Source: Kibdelosporangium philippinense
Lineage (GTDB): Bacteria > Actinomycetota > Actinomycetes > Mycobacteriales > Pseudonocardiaceae
Assembly: GCF_021390435.2 (NCBI RefSeq)
Contig: NZ_JAJVCN010000001.1
Location: 3,410,001-3,474,000 of the forward strand
Reading direction: 5' to 3'
DNA length: 64,000 bases
The position numbers and the translations under genes are program-made. Numbering within the stretch: position 1 is the stretch's first letter; every line of letters begins with the position of its first letter. The notes beneath the pieces were generated by a model. That model searched no databases. It was given only the letters and a program-made list of their open reading frames with translations, and had not been told where the DNA came from. Shown one piece after another: positions 50,907 to 59,133 of this stretch.

Positions 50907-51440
50907 ATGACCTCCGCCGGTCCGTGGACAAGTGTGTCAATGCCCTACGTGACCGCACGCCCCAGTGACGCATGGGGCGCTGAGGCTGCCGAGCACGGAG
51001 GCAAGGGAACCCAGAAGCTGCTAAGCGTCGACGAGGTCGAAGCATCCGCGATGATCGCCGACGTGCTGAGCCTGGCCGCTCGGGAGCCGGTTGTCGTGCG
51101 GCGCCGTCTCATGCTATTCAACGAGCACCCGGTCGAGCTCGTGGACTCGTACTATCCGGCGACCATCGCCCGAGACACTGCACTCGCCGAACATCGCAAA
51201 ATCCGCGGCGGCGCCGTCGCATTCCTGGCGGAACTCGGCTACCCGCCTCGCCACGTGCGCGAGGACATCAGCGCCCGCCTGGCGACACCAGAGGAACAGA
51301 CCGCGCTGCAGTTGGATGGTCCGTCCTGCGTGCTGCTGCTCTCCCGCACCCTCATGACCAACAACCAACTGCCGGTCGAAGCCAGCGTCATGACGATGGT
51401 GGCCGACGGGCGGCGGCTGCGCTACGAGCTGACACCATGA
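50907..51440 (+). CDS. Stand-alone UTRA-domain protein
   Basis: 177 residues; AGGAGC lies seven bases before the ATG. The chain contains only the ligand-binding UTRA (chorismate-lyase-like) domain of GntR/HutC regulators: LLSVDEVEASAMIADVLSLAAREPVVVRRRLMLFNEHPVELVDSYYPATIARDT, then GYPPRHVREDISARLATPEEQTALQL and VEASVMTMVADGRRLRYEL. The winged-helix part is not in this reading frame but in the next gene, whose ATG overlaps the UTRA stop (ATGA). This is a split arrangement in which ligand binding precedes DNA binding on two polypeptides. Confidence 0.85.
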   Translation: MTSAGPWTSVSMPYVTARPSDAWGAEAAEHGGKGTQKLLSVDEVEASAMIADVLSLAAREPVVVRRRLMLFNEHPVELVDSYYPATIARDTALAEHRKIRGGAVAFLAELGYPPRHVREDISARLATPEEQTALQLDGPSCVLLLSRTLMTNNQLPVEASVMTMVADGRRLRYELTP

Positions 51441-51738
51441 CCACCTCAACGAGCGCACCCGGAGTCGGCTCTGCCTCGCGCACATGACAACCGGCCGCGG
51501 CACCAGCTGATCGCCGCGGAACTGCGCGACCTCATCATGCGCGGCGAACTCCCTCCAGGCACTCAACTGCCGTCCACCGCGCAACTGGTCGAGCGATACG
51601 ACGCGGCCCACGCCATCATCCAACACGCGCTCAAAACCTTCAAAGACGAAGGCTTCCTCGACAACCGCGTCGGCATAAGGCGTCTACGTCCGCGACCGCC
51701 AACCCTTCGTCATTGACGCCGCGCACAGAGTTTTGTGA
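51438..51738 (+). pseudogene. GntR-type winged-helix gene with two frameshifts
   Basis: The frame from ATG 51438 stops after 16 residues (MTTSTSAPGVGSASRT). The winged helix itself lies in a shifted frame: RPRHQLIAAELRDLIMRGELPPGTQLPSTAQLVERYDAAHAIIQHALKTFKDEGFLDNRVG. A second shift near 51677 (an extra base in GGCATAAGGC, where GGC AAA GGC would be expected) moves the tail GVYVRDRQPFVIDAAHRVL into yet another frame, ending TGA 51738. With both shifts no functional regulator can be made. It would have been translationally coupled to the UTRA protein. Confidence 0.75.
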
Positions 51739-51750
51739 CACGAGAAGGAA

Positions 51751-52185
51751 TCAGCTGGCACAGACCGGCGCGGGCGCGTCCTCAGACGGCGGGCTCCCCG
51801 TAGGCAATACGTAGAGGACCTTCAGCGCGGTCGGCTCCGGACCAAGGTTCTTGCCGATGTGCACCGCGTCAGCACCCGGCGGCTCGTAAACCGGCGCCCC
51901 CTTGGGATACACACCGTCGACCGCACACGAGTCGTCATAGTGAGTGAGAGTGCCCGCGACGATCACTGCGTACAGTGGACCGTCGTGGTAGTGCCAACCC
52001 GTGCTTCCACCAGGCTGAATAGTGATCTCTTTGCCGATGTAGTCAGTGCCATCGACGGTGAACTTGAACAGTTCCTTGGCGCTGACACCCGAACCAGGAG
52101 TCGCTGAAGCCCCAACCGCGGTCCCAGTCAGCACCGAGGCGGTCAGTGCGCAGGCAGTGGCCGCCCGCGAAATAACGTTGCCCAT
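51751..52185 (-). CDS. Secreted cupin-domain protein
   Basis: 144 residues from ATG 52185 (AAGG a few bases upstream). Signal peptide SRAATACALTASVLTGTAVGASA, then a single cupin barrel: ITIQPGGSTGWHYHDGPLYAVIVAGTLTHYDDSCAVDGVYPKGAPVYEPPGADAVHIGKNLGPEPTALKVLYVLP. The WHYHDG and later VHIGKN supply the two His and further ligands of the metal site, so a metal ion is probably bound. Two Cys may form a disulfide. Function unknown; similar secreted cupins occur widely in actinobacteria. It ends 12 bases from the GntR remnant (convergent). Confidence 0.85.
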   Translation of the reverse strand: MGNVISRAATACALTASVLTGTAVGASATPGSGVSAKELFKFTVDGTDYIGKEITIQPGGSTGWHYHDGPLYAVIVAGTLTHYDDSCAVDGVYPKGAPVYEPPGADAVHIGKNLGPEPTALKVLYVLPTGSPPSEDAPAPVCAS

Positions 52186-52190
52186 GAACC

Positions 52191-52850
52191 TTAGGACCGG
52201 ATGGCCCCAGGTTTTGTGACACCGTCGCCATCGAGTGCCGCAAGCCAAGGGTTCGGTGGGGTTTCGGGCACGGGAGGCAAAACAACAGCGTGCTGGCGGA
52301 CGGTGTCGACCCCAGCGGCCTGGGCAGCGGCGAGATCCACATCCGTACTGCCGATGAAGACGCACGATTCCACAGGGCGGGTACCTGCGGCCAAGGTGAT
52401 GAGGTCCGGCGCGGGCGGCAAGATCGCACGATCAGGCCCGGAGCGTCCGGCGACCTGGTGCACGTACTGCTCCAACCCATGCAACACAAGGAAAGCACGA
52501 ACCGCCGAAACGTCCAAACTGGTCACCACAGTCACCCGGGTACCCGCCGCGACGGCCACAGCCAACGCATCATGAACGCCCGGCGTGACCCCAGCGGCGC
52601 TCACGAGCGAGTGCTCGATCCGGCATAGCTGGGCATAAACCGCCCGCGCGGTGGCTGGACCAATTGTCGCCGCATGCGAGAGGACGATGAACGGGTCATC
52701 CGTGCGACGAACCTTCCGCGGCAACGGCGCATCGGCGATCAGCACCCGCAGACGGGAAGCGGGAGAAGACAGAACAGGCAGCTGCGCGATGGGCCCATCG
52801 AAGGCCACAAGTAAGTGATCTCGCTCAGTCAGCACGTCCATAACACCCAT
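52191..52850 (-). CDS. HAD-family hydrolase with an altered motif I
   Basis: About 219 residues; the start is uncertain among TTG 52862, ATG 52850 and ATG 52841. The HAD order is visible: motif I region LLVAFDGPIAQL, motif II VTVVTSLDVSAV, Lys/Arg region GRSGPDRAILPP, motif III FIGSTDVDLAAAQAAGVDTV. Normal phosphatases of this type have DxDG(P/T) with the first Asp as nucleophile; here the position reads Ala (AFDG), so hydrolysis by the usual mechanism would be impaired. It starts next to the LysR gene stop on the same strand and ends five bases before the cupin start. Confidence 0.7.
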   Translation of the reverse strand: MGVMDVLTERDHLLVAFDGPIAQLPVLSSPASRLRVLIADAPLPRKVRRTDDPFIVLSHAATIGPATARAVYAQLCRIEHSLVSAAGVTPGVHDALAVAVAAGTRVTVVTSLDVSAVRAFLVLHGLEQYVHQVAGRSGPDRAILPPAPDLITLAAGTRPVESCVFIGSTDVDLAAAQAAGVDTVRQHAVVLPPVPETPPNPWLAALDGDGVTKPGAIRS

Positions 52851-52858
52851 AATGCCCG

Positions 52859-53731
52859 TCAAGCGCGCAAAGTGGTGTCAACGAATGCCTGAGTCGCAGC
52901 AGTCAACTGCCCGCGCCGATACACCAGCCATTGCGGAAGACGTTCCGGCGGCGAAAACCGGTACACCGAAGCCCCAGCACGCACCGCGAGATCGGCCCAC
53001 CCATCAGGCATCAACCCGGCGCCAATTCCCTTCAACACCATAGGAAGCACGACACTCCGGTCACCAACCTCAGCCGCGATCGTCATATCCCCAACGGTGG
53101 CAGCGAGCCGGTCGAACAGCGCGCGAACAGCAGTCGCAGGCTGCGTCACGACAAACTGCATCCCGCGCAACTGCGCAGGAGTCACGGTCGGCCCAGGAGA
53201 AAGCGTTCCCGGTGGCACAACAAGCAAAAACTCCTCGTCCCGCAAATGATGAGCCACGAGCCCACGGCCAGTGGGACGTTCGGCATGGCCGCACACGCCA
53301 ACCTCGCACCGTCCCTGCAGCACCATGGCGATCACCTCAGCCGCAGACAAAGCGGACGAAGTACTCACCACGACGCCAGGATGACGAGCCCGCAGCTCAG
53401 CAATGATGCTCGTAACCGGCTCCAAAGCCGACGACGACGTAGCCGCGACGTCAACCCGGCCAACAGCACCCTCGCCAATAGACCGCGCCGCAGCCCGCAT
53501 CGCGTCCAGGTCACGAAGCACAAGCCGCGCCCGATCGGCAAGCATCTCCCCAGCGCTACTCAACACCACATTGCGCCCCACCCGGTGAAACAGCGACACC
53601 CCAAGCTCATGTTCAAGCTTGGTGATCGCGCGTGACAGGGACGGTTGGGCCACACGCAGAGCACGGGCAGCGTGAGTGAAACCGCCATGTTCGACGATGG
53701 CGACGAAGTATTCGAGCTGGCGGCGTTCCAT
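52859..53731 (-). CDS. LysR-family regulator
   Basis: 290 residues. Helix-turn-helix LEYFVAIVEHGGFTHAARALRVAQPSLSRAITKLEHELGVSLFHRVGRNVVLSSAGE; effector domain from residue 90 (VGRVDVAATSSSALEPVTSIIAELRARHPGVVVSTSSALSAAEVIAMVLQGRCEVGVCG ... GIGAGLMPDGWADLAV). LysR proteins bind small co-inducers and control a divergent gene. Here that gene is the gamma-glutamyltransferase at 53823, with AGATGTC-TTG-GACATCT in the gap between. Likely effectors are amino acids or peptides, as an inference. Confidence 0.95.
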   Translation of the reverse strand: MERRQLEYFVAIVEHGGFTHAARALRVAQPSLSRAITKLEHELGVSLFHRVGRNVVLSSAGEMLADRARLVLRDLDAMRAAARSIGEGAVGRVDVAATSSSALEPVTSIIAELRARHPGVVVSTSSALSAAEVIAMVLQGRCEVGVCGHAERPTGRGLVAHHLRDEEFLLVVPPGTLSPGPTVTPAQLRGMQFVVTQPATAVRALFDRLAATVGDMTIAAEVGDRSVVLPMVLKGIGAGLMPDGWADLAVRAGASVYRFSPPERLPQWLVYRRGQLTAATQAFVDTTLRA

Positions 53732-53758
53732 AGCAAGACGCTATCGGAATGGTGTCTT

Positions 53759-53775
53759 AGATGTCTTGGACATCT
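53759..53775. promoter_or_regulatory. LysR-type operator candidate
   Basis: AGATGTCTTGGACATCT, a perfect inverted repeat of 7-base arms and a 3-base centre, 28 bases from the LysR start and 48 bases from the GGT start. It is the only clear palindrome in the gap. Confidence 0.6.
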
Positions 53776-53822
53776 CACCCGGCCGGGGTGTGTACTGCCA
53801 GAACGGCAGGCGAAAGGACCCG

Positions 53823-55571
53823 ATGTTCACCACCCGGCCCACCTTGCAGGGCACATTCGGCATGGTGTCCTCCACCCACTGGCTCGCCTCGGCAACAGCC
53901 ATGGCGGTGCTGGAGGACGACGGCAACGCGTTCGACGCGGCGGTCGCCGCGGCCTTCGTCCTTCACGTGGTCGAACCACACCTCAACGGACCCGCGGGCG
54001 AGGTCCCGATCATCCTCGTTCCCCGGGGAGGACGGCCGCAGGTCCTCTGTGGACAAGGCCACGCCCCCGAAAAGGCCACGATCGACCACTACACCTCGCT
54101 GGGCCTTGCCCTCGTCCCAGGCACGGGCCCGCTCGCGTCCGCCGTTCCCGGAGCGTTCGACGCGTGGATGCTCCTGCTCAGGGACCACGGCACAAAGCGA
54201 ATGGCCGAGGTGCTGAAATACGCCATCGGTTACGCCGAAAACGGACACCCGGCGGTCGAACGGATCGGCACGACGGTCGAAACGGTCCAAGAGCTGTTCG
54301 AAACCGAATGGACCAGCTCCGCCGAGCTGTACCTGAAAGACGGCAAGCCACCGAAACCCGGCGCACTGCTGAAAAATCCCGCACTGGCCAGCACCTGGCT
54401 ACGGCTCATCGGCCAAGCCACCGGCCCAACCAGGGAAGCCGAGATCGACAAGGCACGGCAGATCTGGCGCGACGGATTCATCGCCGAAGCGCTCGCCGAA
54501 GCGGCCGCACAGCCCACAATGGACACCTCAGGCGAACGACACGTCGGCACCCTGACCCAGAACGACACCTTCGAAGCCAGCTACGAAGACCCAGTCACCT
54601 ACGACTGGAACGGCTGGACAATCGCGAAACCAGGCCTCTGGAGCCAAGGCCCGGTCTTCCTCCAGCAACTCGCCCTGCTGCCAACCGAGCTCGAGCACGG
54701 CACACCGGACTATGTCCACACCCTCGTCGAGGGCACGAAACTCGCGATGGCCGACCGGGAAGCATGGTACGGCGACAGCACGCCGATCGAAGCCGGAGCC
54801 CTACTCGCCAAGGAATACAACGAATCCCGCACAATCGGCGACACCGCGTCGTTCGACCTGAGGCCAGGAAGCCCCGGTGGGCGCGCGCCGAGACTGCCGA
54901 AACTGCTCATCGACGGCACCCTGCACGACGTCCCGAAAGCCGCAGGCGCCGGAGAACCGACCGTCGCCAAGAACGGCCAGACGCGCGGCGACACATGCCA
55001 TATCGACGTAGTCGACAAGTGGGGCAACATGATCGCGGCCACGCCAAGCGGCGGCTGGCTGCAATCCAACCCGGTCATCCCAAGCCTCGGTTTCCCATTG
55101 GGCACCAGGCTGCAAATGGCCTGGCTCGAACCCGGACTACCCAACTCACTCACCCCCGGACGGCGCCCGCGAACCACGCTGTCGCCATCGTTGGCCCTCC
55201 GGGACGGGACACCGGTCATGGCATTCGGCACGCCAGGAGGCGATCAACAAGACCAATGGAGCCTGCATTTCTTCCTTGCCGTCGCCATCGCCGGAAATGA
55301 CCTGCAAGGCGCTATCGACGCACCAAACTGGCATACCAGCAGTTTCCCCAGCTCCTTCTATCCACGCGAGACGATCCCGGGAAGTGTGACGGTCGAATCG
55401 CGTATCGGCGATGACGTGATCGGCGGTCTGAAAAACCGAGGCCATCAGGTGACCGTGGGCGAACCCTGGTCGGAGGGCAGATTGTGCGCCGTGGCGCGTG
55501 ACCCGGAAACGGGCGTGCTCTCCGCTGGGGCCAACCCGCGCGGCATGCAGGGCTACGCCGCAGGGCGATAG
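53823..55571 (+). CDS. Gamma-glutamyltransferase family protein
   Basis: 582 residues from ATG 53823, with AAAGGA upstream. The family core is present: GMVSSTHWLASATAMAVLEDDGNAFDAAVAAAFVLHVVEPHLNGPAGEVPIIL near the start, and the N-terminal nucleophile Thr391 in TRGDTCHIDVVDKWGNMIAATPSGGWL, where the precursor cleaves itself into two chains. Later PGRRPRTTLSPSLALRDGTPVMAFGTPGGDQQ fits the gamma-glutamyl-binding loop of the family. No signal peptide is visible, so it acts in the cytoplasm, splitting gamma-glutamyl amides such as glutathione analogues or acylated compounds. It is divergent from the LysR gene and precedes a peptide importer. Confidence 0.9.
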   Translation: MFTTRPTLQGTFGMVSSTHWLASATAMAVLEDDGNAFDAAVAAAFVLHVVEPHLNGPAGEVPIILVPRGGRPQVLCGQGHAPEKATIDHYTSLGLALVPGTGPLASAVPGAFDAWMLLLRDHGTKRMAEVLKYAIGYAENGHPAVERIGTTVETVQELFETEWTSSAELYLKDGKPPKPGALLKNPALASTWLRLIGQATGPTREAEIDKARQIWRDGFIAEALAEAAAQPTMDTSGERHVGTLTQNDTFEASYEDPVTYDWNGWTIAKPGLWSQGPVFLQQLALLPTELEHGTPDYVHTLVEGTKLAMADREAWYGDSTPIEAGALLAKEYNESRTIGDTASFDLRPGSPGGRAPRLPKLLIDGTLHDVPKAAGAGEPTVAKNGQTRGDTCHIDVVDKWGNMIAATPSGGWLQSNPVIPSLGFPLGTRLQMAWLEPGLPNSLTPGRRPRTTLSPSLALRDGTPVMAFGTPGGDQQDQWSLHFFLAVAIAGNDLQGAIDAPNWHTSSFPSSFYPRETIPGSVTVESRIGDDVIGGLKNRGHQVTVGEPWSEGRLCAVARDPETGVLSAGANPRGMQGYAAGR

Positions 55572-55584
55572 TGCCGCACGGGTA

Positions 55585-55621
55585 GGAAAATAGCGGTCCG
55601 ACCACCGGACCGCTATTTTCC
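55585..55621. terminator. Strong bidirectional terminator
   Basis: GGAAAATAGCGGTCCG pairs perfectly with CGGACCGCTATTTTCC (16 bp) around a 5-base loop, 14 bases past the GGT stop. The A-rich start and T-rich end give intrinsic-terminator character on both strands. Confidence 0.9.
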
Positions 55622-55636
55622 GCGCCATTTTTCGAC

Positions 55637-55657
55637 CGAAACATTTTAACTGTTTCG
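55637..55657. promoter_or_regulatory. Operator candidate before the peptide importer
   Basis: CGAAACA and TGTTTCG form an inverted repeat with a 7-base AT-rich spacer, 40 bases before the binding-protein start. It may be a repressor site or overlap the promoter. Confidence 0.5.
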
Positions 55658-55696
55658 AAATGCAAAATAGCGAATAGGTGTCGTAGGTTACTGGCC

Positions 55697-57322
55697 ATGC
55701 GAACCCCACGCGCGCTGGTGATCGCGACAGCCGCCGCCACACTGGCCGCCTGTGTGCCGATCCAGGCGGTCACATCGAGCGGTGAGCGTACCGACAACTT
55801 CGGCGTACCCATTGGCGCCCAACGGGTCCGCGAGGGCGGCGAGCTGGTGATGGGCCTGTCCAACGAACCCGACAAGCTCGACCCGACGACATCGAGCTCG
55901 CTGTACACGCGCTACGTGATGAGCACGATCTGCGAGAAGCTCTACGACCTTGACGCGAAAGGCCAAGTCGTCCCCCAGCTCGCCACCGCGCTCCCGACGA
56001 TCTCAGAGGACGGCCGGACCGTGACGTTCCCCGTCCGCACCGGAATCACCTTCGCCGACGGCACATCGTTCGACGCCAACGCGGTGACAACGAGCCTGCA
56101 ACGGCATCTCACGCTGAAAACCTCGCAGCGCGCCAGCGAAATGGGTCCGATCGAAAGCATCGCGGCGACAAGCCAGGACACGGTCGTGATCCGCTACAAG
56201 CGCCCGTTCGCGCCGATCACAGCGGCACTCGCGGACCGCGCCGGGATGATCATGTCCCCAGCGGCCTTGCAAGCCAAGGGCGACAGCTTCGGCGAAGCGC
56301 CGGTCTGTGTCGGGCCGTTCAAGTTCGTCCGGCGCATCCCGCAGACCTCGATCGAGGTCACGCGTGACCCCCGGTACTACGACGCGGCCAAGGTCCACTT
56401 CGACAAGATCGTCTACCGGATCATGCCGGACACCAACAGTCGTGCCGCGAACCTGCGCTCTGGGGATGTGCAGGTCGCGGACACCATCTCGCCCCAGGAC
56501 GTGGATGCACTGGCCAAGGACAGCTCGCTGCGCGTGCTGCAGTCAGGATCCCTTGGCTACCAAGCCGTCACGATCAACACGGGCAACGTGGACGGCGCGG
56601 GCAAGCCACCAAAGCCGATCGACACACCGCTAGGCCGGGACCCGCGCGTGCGGGAAGCCTTCGTGCTCACGGTGGACCGCAGAACGCTCGTCAACACGGT
56701 GTTCAACAACTGGTTCGAGCCTGCGTGCTCCCCCATCGCCCCGCAAAGCCCGTACGCCTCAGCGGCGAGCAACACCTGCCAGAAGTTCGATCCAGCCAGG
56801 TCACGACGGCTACTGGCCGAAGCCGGAGTGCCGATCCCGCTGACCGTGAACCTTCAGGTCACCAACACCCAGGACCAGCTGAGGTTCGCACAGGCGCTGC
56901 AGGCCAGCGCCGCGGAAGGCGGGTTCGACGTGCGGCTGGTCCCTGTCGAATATTCCACGCTGCTGGACGTGCAGAAACGCGGCGATTTCGAGCTGCTGCA
57001 ACTGGGCTGGTCCGGACGAATCGACCCGGACGGCAACATGACCCGGTTCCTGGTGACCGGCGCCGCGGCGAACTACGGTGGCTTCTCCTCGAAAGAATTC
57101 GACGACCTGCTGGCCCAGGCTTCCCGGACAAACGACGTCGCACAACGGTCCGAGTTGTACGGCAAAGCGATCGGCATCATCCAGCAACAGAACCCGATCG
57201 TGTACACGTATCGGCTGCGCAATCTGACCGTGCACAGCAGAAGTGTCGCTGGCATCGAGGTCTACTCCGACGGTGTCGTCCGGCTCGGCAAGGCCGCCTT
57301 CGTCGAAGGTCAGGAGGGATGA
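55697..57322 (+). CDS. ABC peptide importer, substrate-binding lipoprotein
   Basis: 541 residues. Signal with lipobox LAAC (Cys19). The SBP_bac_5 (DppA/OppA) fold is clear: GGELVMGLSNEPDKLDPTTSSSLYTRYVMSTICEKLYDLDAKGQVVPQLATALPTISEDGRTVTFPVRTGITFADGTSFDANAV, the hinge VGPFKFVRRIPQTSIEVTRDPRYYD, and late QLGWSGRIDPDGNMTRFLVTGAAANYGGFSSKEFDDLL. It binds peptides or similar ligands outside and delivers them to the permeases encoded next. Its stop TGA and the permease ATG overlap at base 57322, and all four genes run without gaps. Confidence 0.95.
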   Translation: MRTPRALVIATAAATLAACVPIQAVTSSGERTDNFGVPIGAQRVREGGELVMGLSNEPDKLDPTTSSSLYTRYVMSTICEKLYDLDAKGQVVPQLATALPTISEDGRTVTFPVRTGITFADGTSFDANAVTTSLQRHLTLKTSQRASEMGPIESIAATSQDTVVIRYKRPFAPITAALADRAGMIMSPAALQAKGDSFGEAPVCVGPFKFVRRIPQTSIEVTRDPRYYDAAKVHFDKIVYRIMPDTNSRAANLRSGDVQVADTISPQDVDALAKDSSLRVLQSGSLGYQAVTINTGNVDGAGKPPKPIDTPLGRDPRVREAFVLTVDRRTLVNTVFNNWFEPACSPIAPQSPYASAASNTCQKFDPARSRRLLAEAGVPIPLTVNLQVTNTQDQLRFAQALQASAAEGGFDVRLVPVEYSTLLDVQKRGDFELLQLGWSGRIDPDGNMTRFLVTGAAANYGGFSSKEFDDLLAQASRTNDVAQRSELYGKAIGIIQQQNPIVYTYRLRNLTVHSRSVAGIEVYSDGVVRLGKAAFVEGQEG

Positions 57323-58278
57323 TGGCCCGCCACCTGTTGCACCGGCTCTGGCAGTCCGCGCTCACCCTGGTGCTCGCGTCGGTGATCGTTTTCATCGGAG
57401 TCCGTGCCCTGCCAGGCGATCCGGCATTGGCGATGGCCGGTGAGGAAGCCGACCCGGCGACTGTCGCCGCGGTGCGCGCCGAGCTCGGCCTGGACGAATC
57501 CCTTGTGTCGCAGTACTTCAAGTTCGCGGGCAACGCGTTGAGCGGCGACTTCGGCGAGTCGGTCCGGACCAGAACCCCGGTCAGCGAGATGCTCGGCGCG
57601 ACCTTGCCGGTGACCATCCAGCTCGCGATCTACGCCATGCTCATCGCGATGCTGCTCGGCCTTGCCGCGGGAGTGGCCGCCGCCGTATATCGTGGCCGCT
57701 GGCCAGAGTGGACAGCCAACGGGTTCTCGCTGTTCGCCTTGTCCGTGCCCACGTTCTGGCTCGGAATCCTTGCCGTGCTTTATCTTTCCGTGCAGCTTGG
57801 CTGGTTTCCCGCATCCGGGTACGTGTCGCCGTTCGAGCATCCGGTGCGCGGGGTCTACTACCTGACCTTGCCCGCGTTGATCCTCGGACTGACGCACGCG
57901 GCCGTGGTGCAACGACAGACCAGATCCTCGATGGTCGAAACCTTGACCGCCGACTTCGTGCGCACGGCACGGGCCAAAGGACTCGGTCGCGGCACCGTGA
58001 TCTTCCGGATCGGCCTGCGTAACAGCCTTATCGTGGTGACCACGATCGTCGGCCTGCAGCTTGGCGGGCTGATCGCGGGGGCGGTGGTCACCGAACGGAT
58101 CTTCAGCCTGCCAGGGATCGGCAAGCTCACCCTGGACTCGGTGTTCACAAGGGACTATCCGGTCATCCAAGCGGTCGTGTTGGTGATCACCGCCGCGTAC
58201 ATCGTGATCAACCTGCTGGTCGACTTCCTCTATACGGTCATCGACCCCCGCATGCGCGTCTCCGGGAGGGCCTCATGA
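57322..58278 (+). CDS. ABC peptide importer permease (DppB type)
   Basis: 318 residues; AGGAGG precedes the ATG at 57322 by four bases. Six helices, with LLHRLWQSALTLVLASVIVFIGVRALPGDPALAMAG at the N-terminus as in DppB/OppB, the EAA loop VEIL-type segment in LTADFVRTARAKGLGRGTVIFRIGLRNSLIVVTTIVGLQLGGLIAGAVVTERIFSLPGIGKL, and a final helix before DPRMR. It forms the channel with the next permease. Coupled to it by ATGA. Confidence 0.95.
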   Translation: MARHLLHRLWQSALTLVLASVIVFIGVRALPGDPALAMAGEEADPATVAAVRAELGLDESLVSQYFKFAGNALSGDFGESVRTRTPVSEMLGATLPVTIQLAIYAMLIAMLLGLAAGVAAAVYRGRWPEWTANGFSLFALSVPTFWLGILAVLYLSVQLGWFPASGYVSPFEHPVRGVYYLTLPALILGLTHAAVVQRQTRSSMVETLTADFVRTARAKGLGRGTVIFRIGLRNSLIVVTTIVGLQLGGLIAGAVVTERIFSLPGIGKLTLDSVFTRDYPVIQAVVLVITAAYIVINLLVDFLYTVIDPRMRVSGRAS

Positions 58279-59123
58279 CCACCCAACTGCAGCGCGTACG
58301 CGGCCGCACGCTGCGAAAACTGTGGCACAACCCGTTGGGCGTCGTCGGCGGCGTTTTGCTGCTGATCGTGATCATCGCCGGGGTGTTCGCGCCGTTGCTG
58401 GCGCCCTACTCCCCAGCGCAGGTCCATTTCACGACACCGTTCCAGCAGCCGTTCACGGTCGGGTTCGCACTCGGAACCGACGACCTCGGCCGTGATGTGT
58501 TGTCCCGCGTGCTCTACGGCACACGCGCGTCACTGGAGGTTGGCGCGCTGTCGGTGCTGCTCGCGGTGGTCGTTGGGGTGCCTTTGGGGCTGCTGGCCGG
58601 GTATTGGCGGTGGCTGGACGCTGTGGTGTCGCGGATCGCGGACGTGATGCTGGCGTTCCCGTTCCTCGTGCTGGCTGTGGGTCTTGCCGCGATCAACGGC
58701 GGCGGGATCGGCAACGCGGCCATCGCCCTTGGCATTGCCAACATCCCGACCATGATCCGCGTGGTGCGCGCGGAGACGTTGCGCCTCAAGGAATCCGACT
58801 TCGTCCTGGCAGCGCACACAATGGACGCGAGCGCCACCCGGATCCTCGGCACGCACATCCTGCCGAACGCCTTGTCCGCGATCATCGTGCAGGCCACGGT
58901 CATCATGCCATCGGCGGTGCTTGGCGAGGCGATCCTGTCGTTCCTCGGCCTTGGCATCCAGCCCCCGGACCCAAGCCTTGGCATCATGTTGTCCGACGCA
59001 CAGCAATACCTGTTCCGCACGGTCTGGCCTGGCGTGTTCCCCGGTGTGGCGATCGCGTTGATCTGCCTGGGATTCAACCTGTTCGGCGACGCATTGCGCG
59101 ACGCACTCGACCCCAAGACATGA
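58275..59123 (+). CDS. ABC peptide importer permease (DppC type)
   Basis: 282 residues, ATGA-coupled to the first permease. N-terminal helix NPLGVVGGVLLLIVIIAGVFAPLLAPYSP as in DppC/OppC, then FALGTDDLGRDVLSRVLYGTRASLEVGALSVLLAVVVGVPLGLLAGYW, and the EAA loop RLKESDFVLAAHTMDASATRILGTHILPNALSAIIVQATVIMPSAVLGEAILSFLGLGIQPPDPSLG. It completes the membrane channel. Confidence 0.95.
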   Translation: MTTQLQRVRGRTLRKLWHNPLGVVGGVLLLIVIIAGVFAPLLAPYSPAQVHFTTPFQQPFTVGFALGTDDLGRDVLSRVLYGTRASLEVGALSVLLAVVVGVPLGLLAGYWRWLDAVVSRIADVMLAFPFLVLAVGLAAINGGGIGNAAIALGIANIPTMIRVVRAETLRLKESDFVLAAHTMDASATRILGTHILPNALSAIIVQATVIMPSAVLGEAILSFLGLGIQPPDPSLGIMLSDAQQYLFRTVWPGVFPGVAIALICLGFNLFGDALRDALDPKT

Positions 59124-59133
59124 GGAACGCAGG

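Noticed and set aside
53645-55300. Long Arg/His/Pro-rich plus-strand frame across the gamma-glutamyltransferase gene
   Set aside because: The composition (RRTRRP-like) is typical of an out-of-frame reading of a GC-rich gene; the GGT frame has full family motifs.
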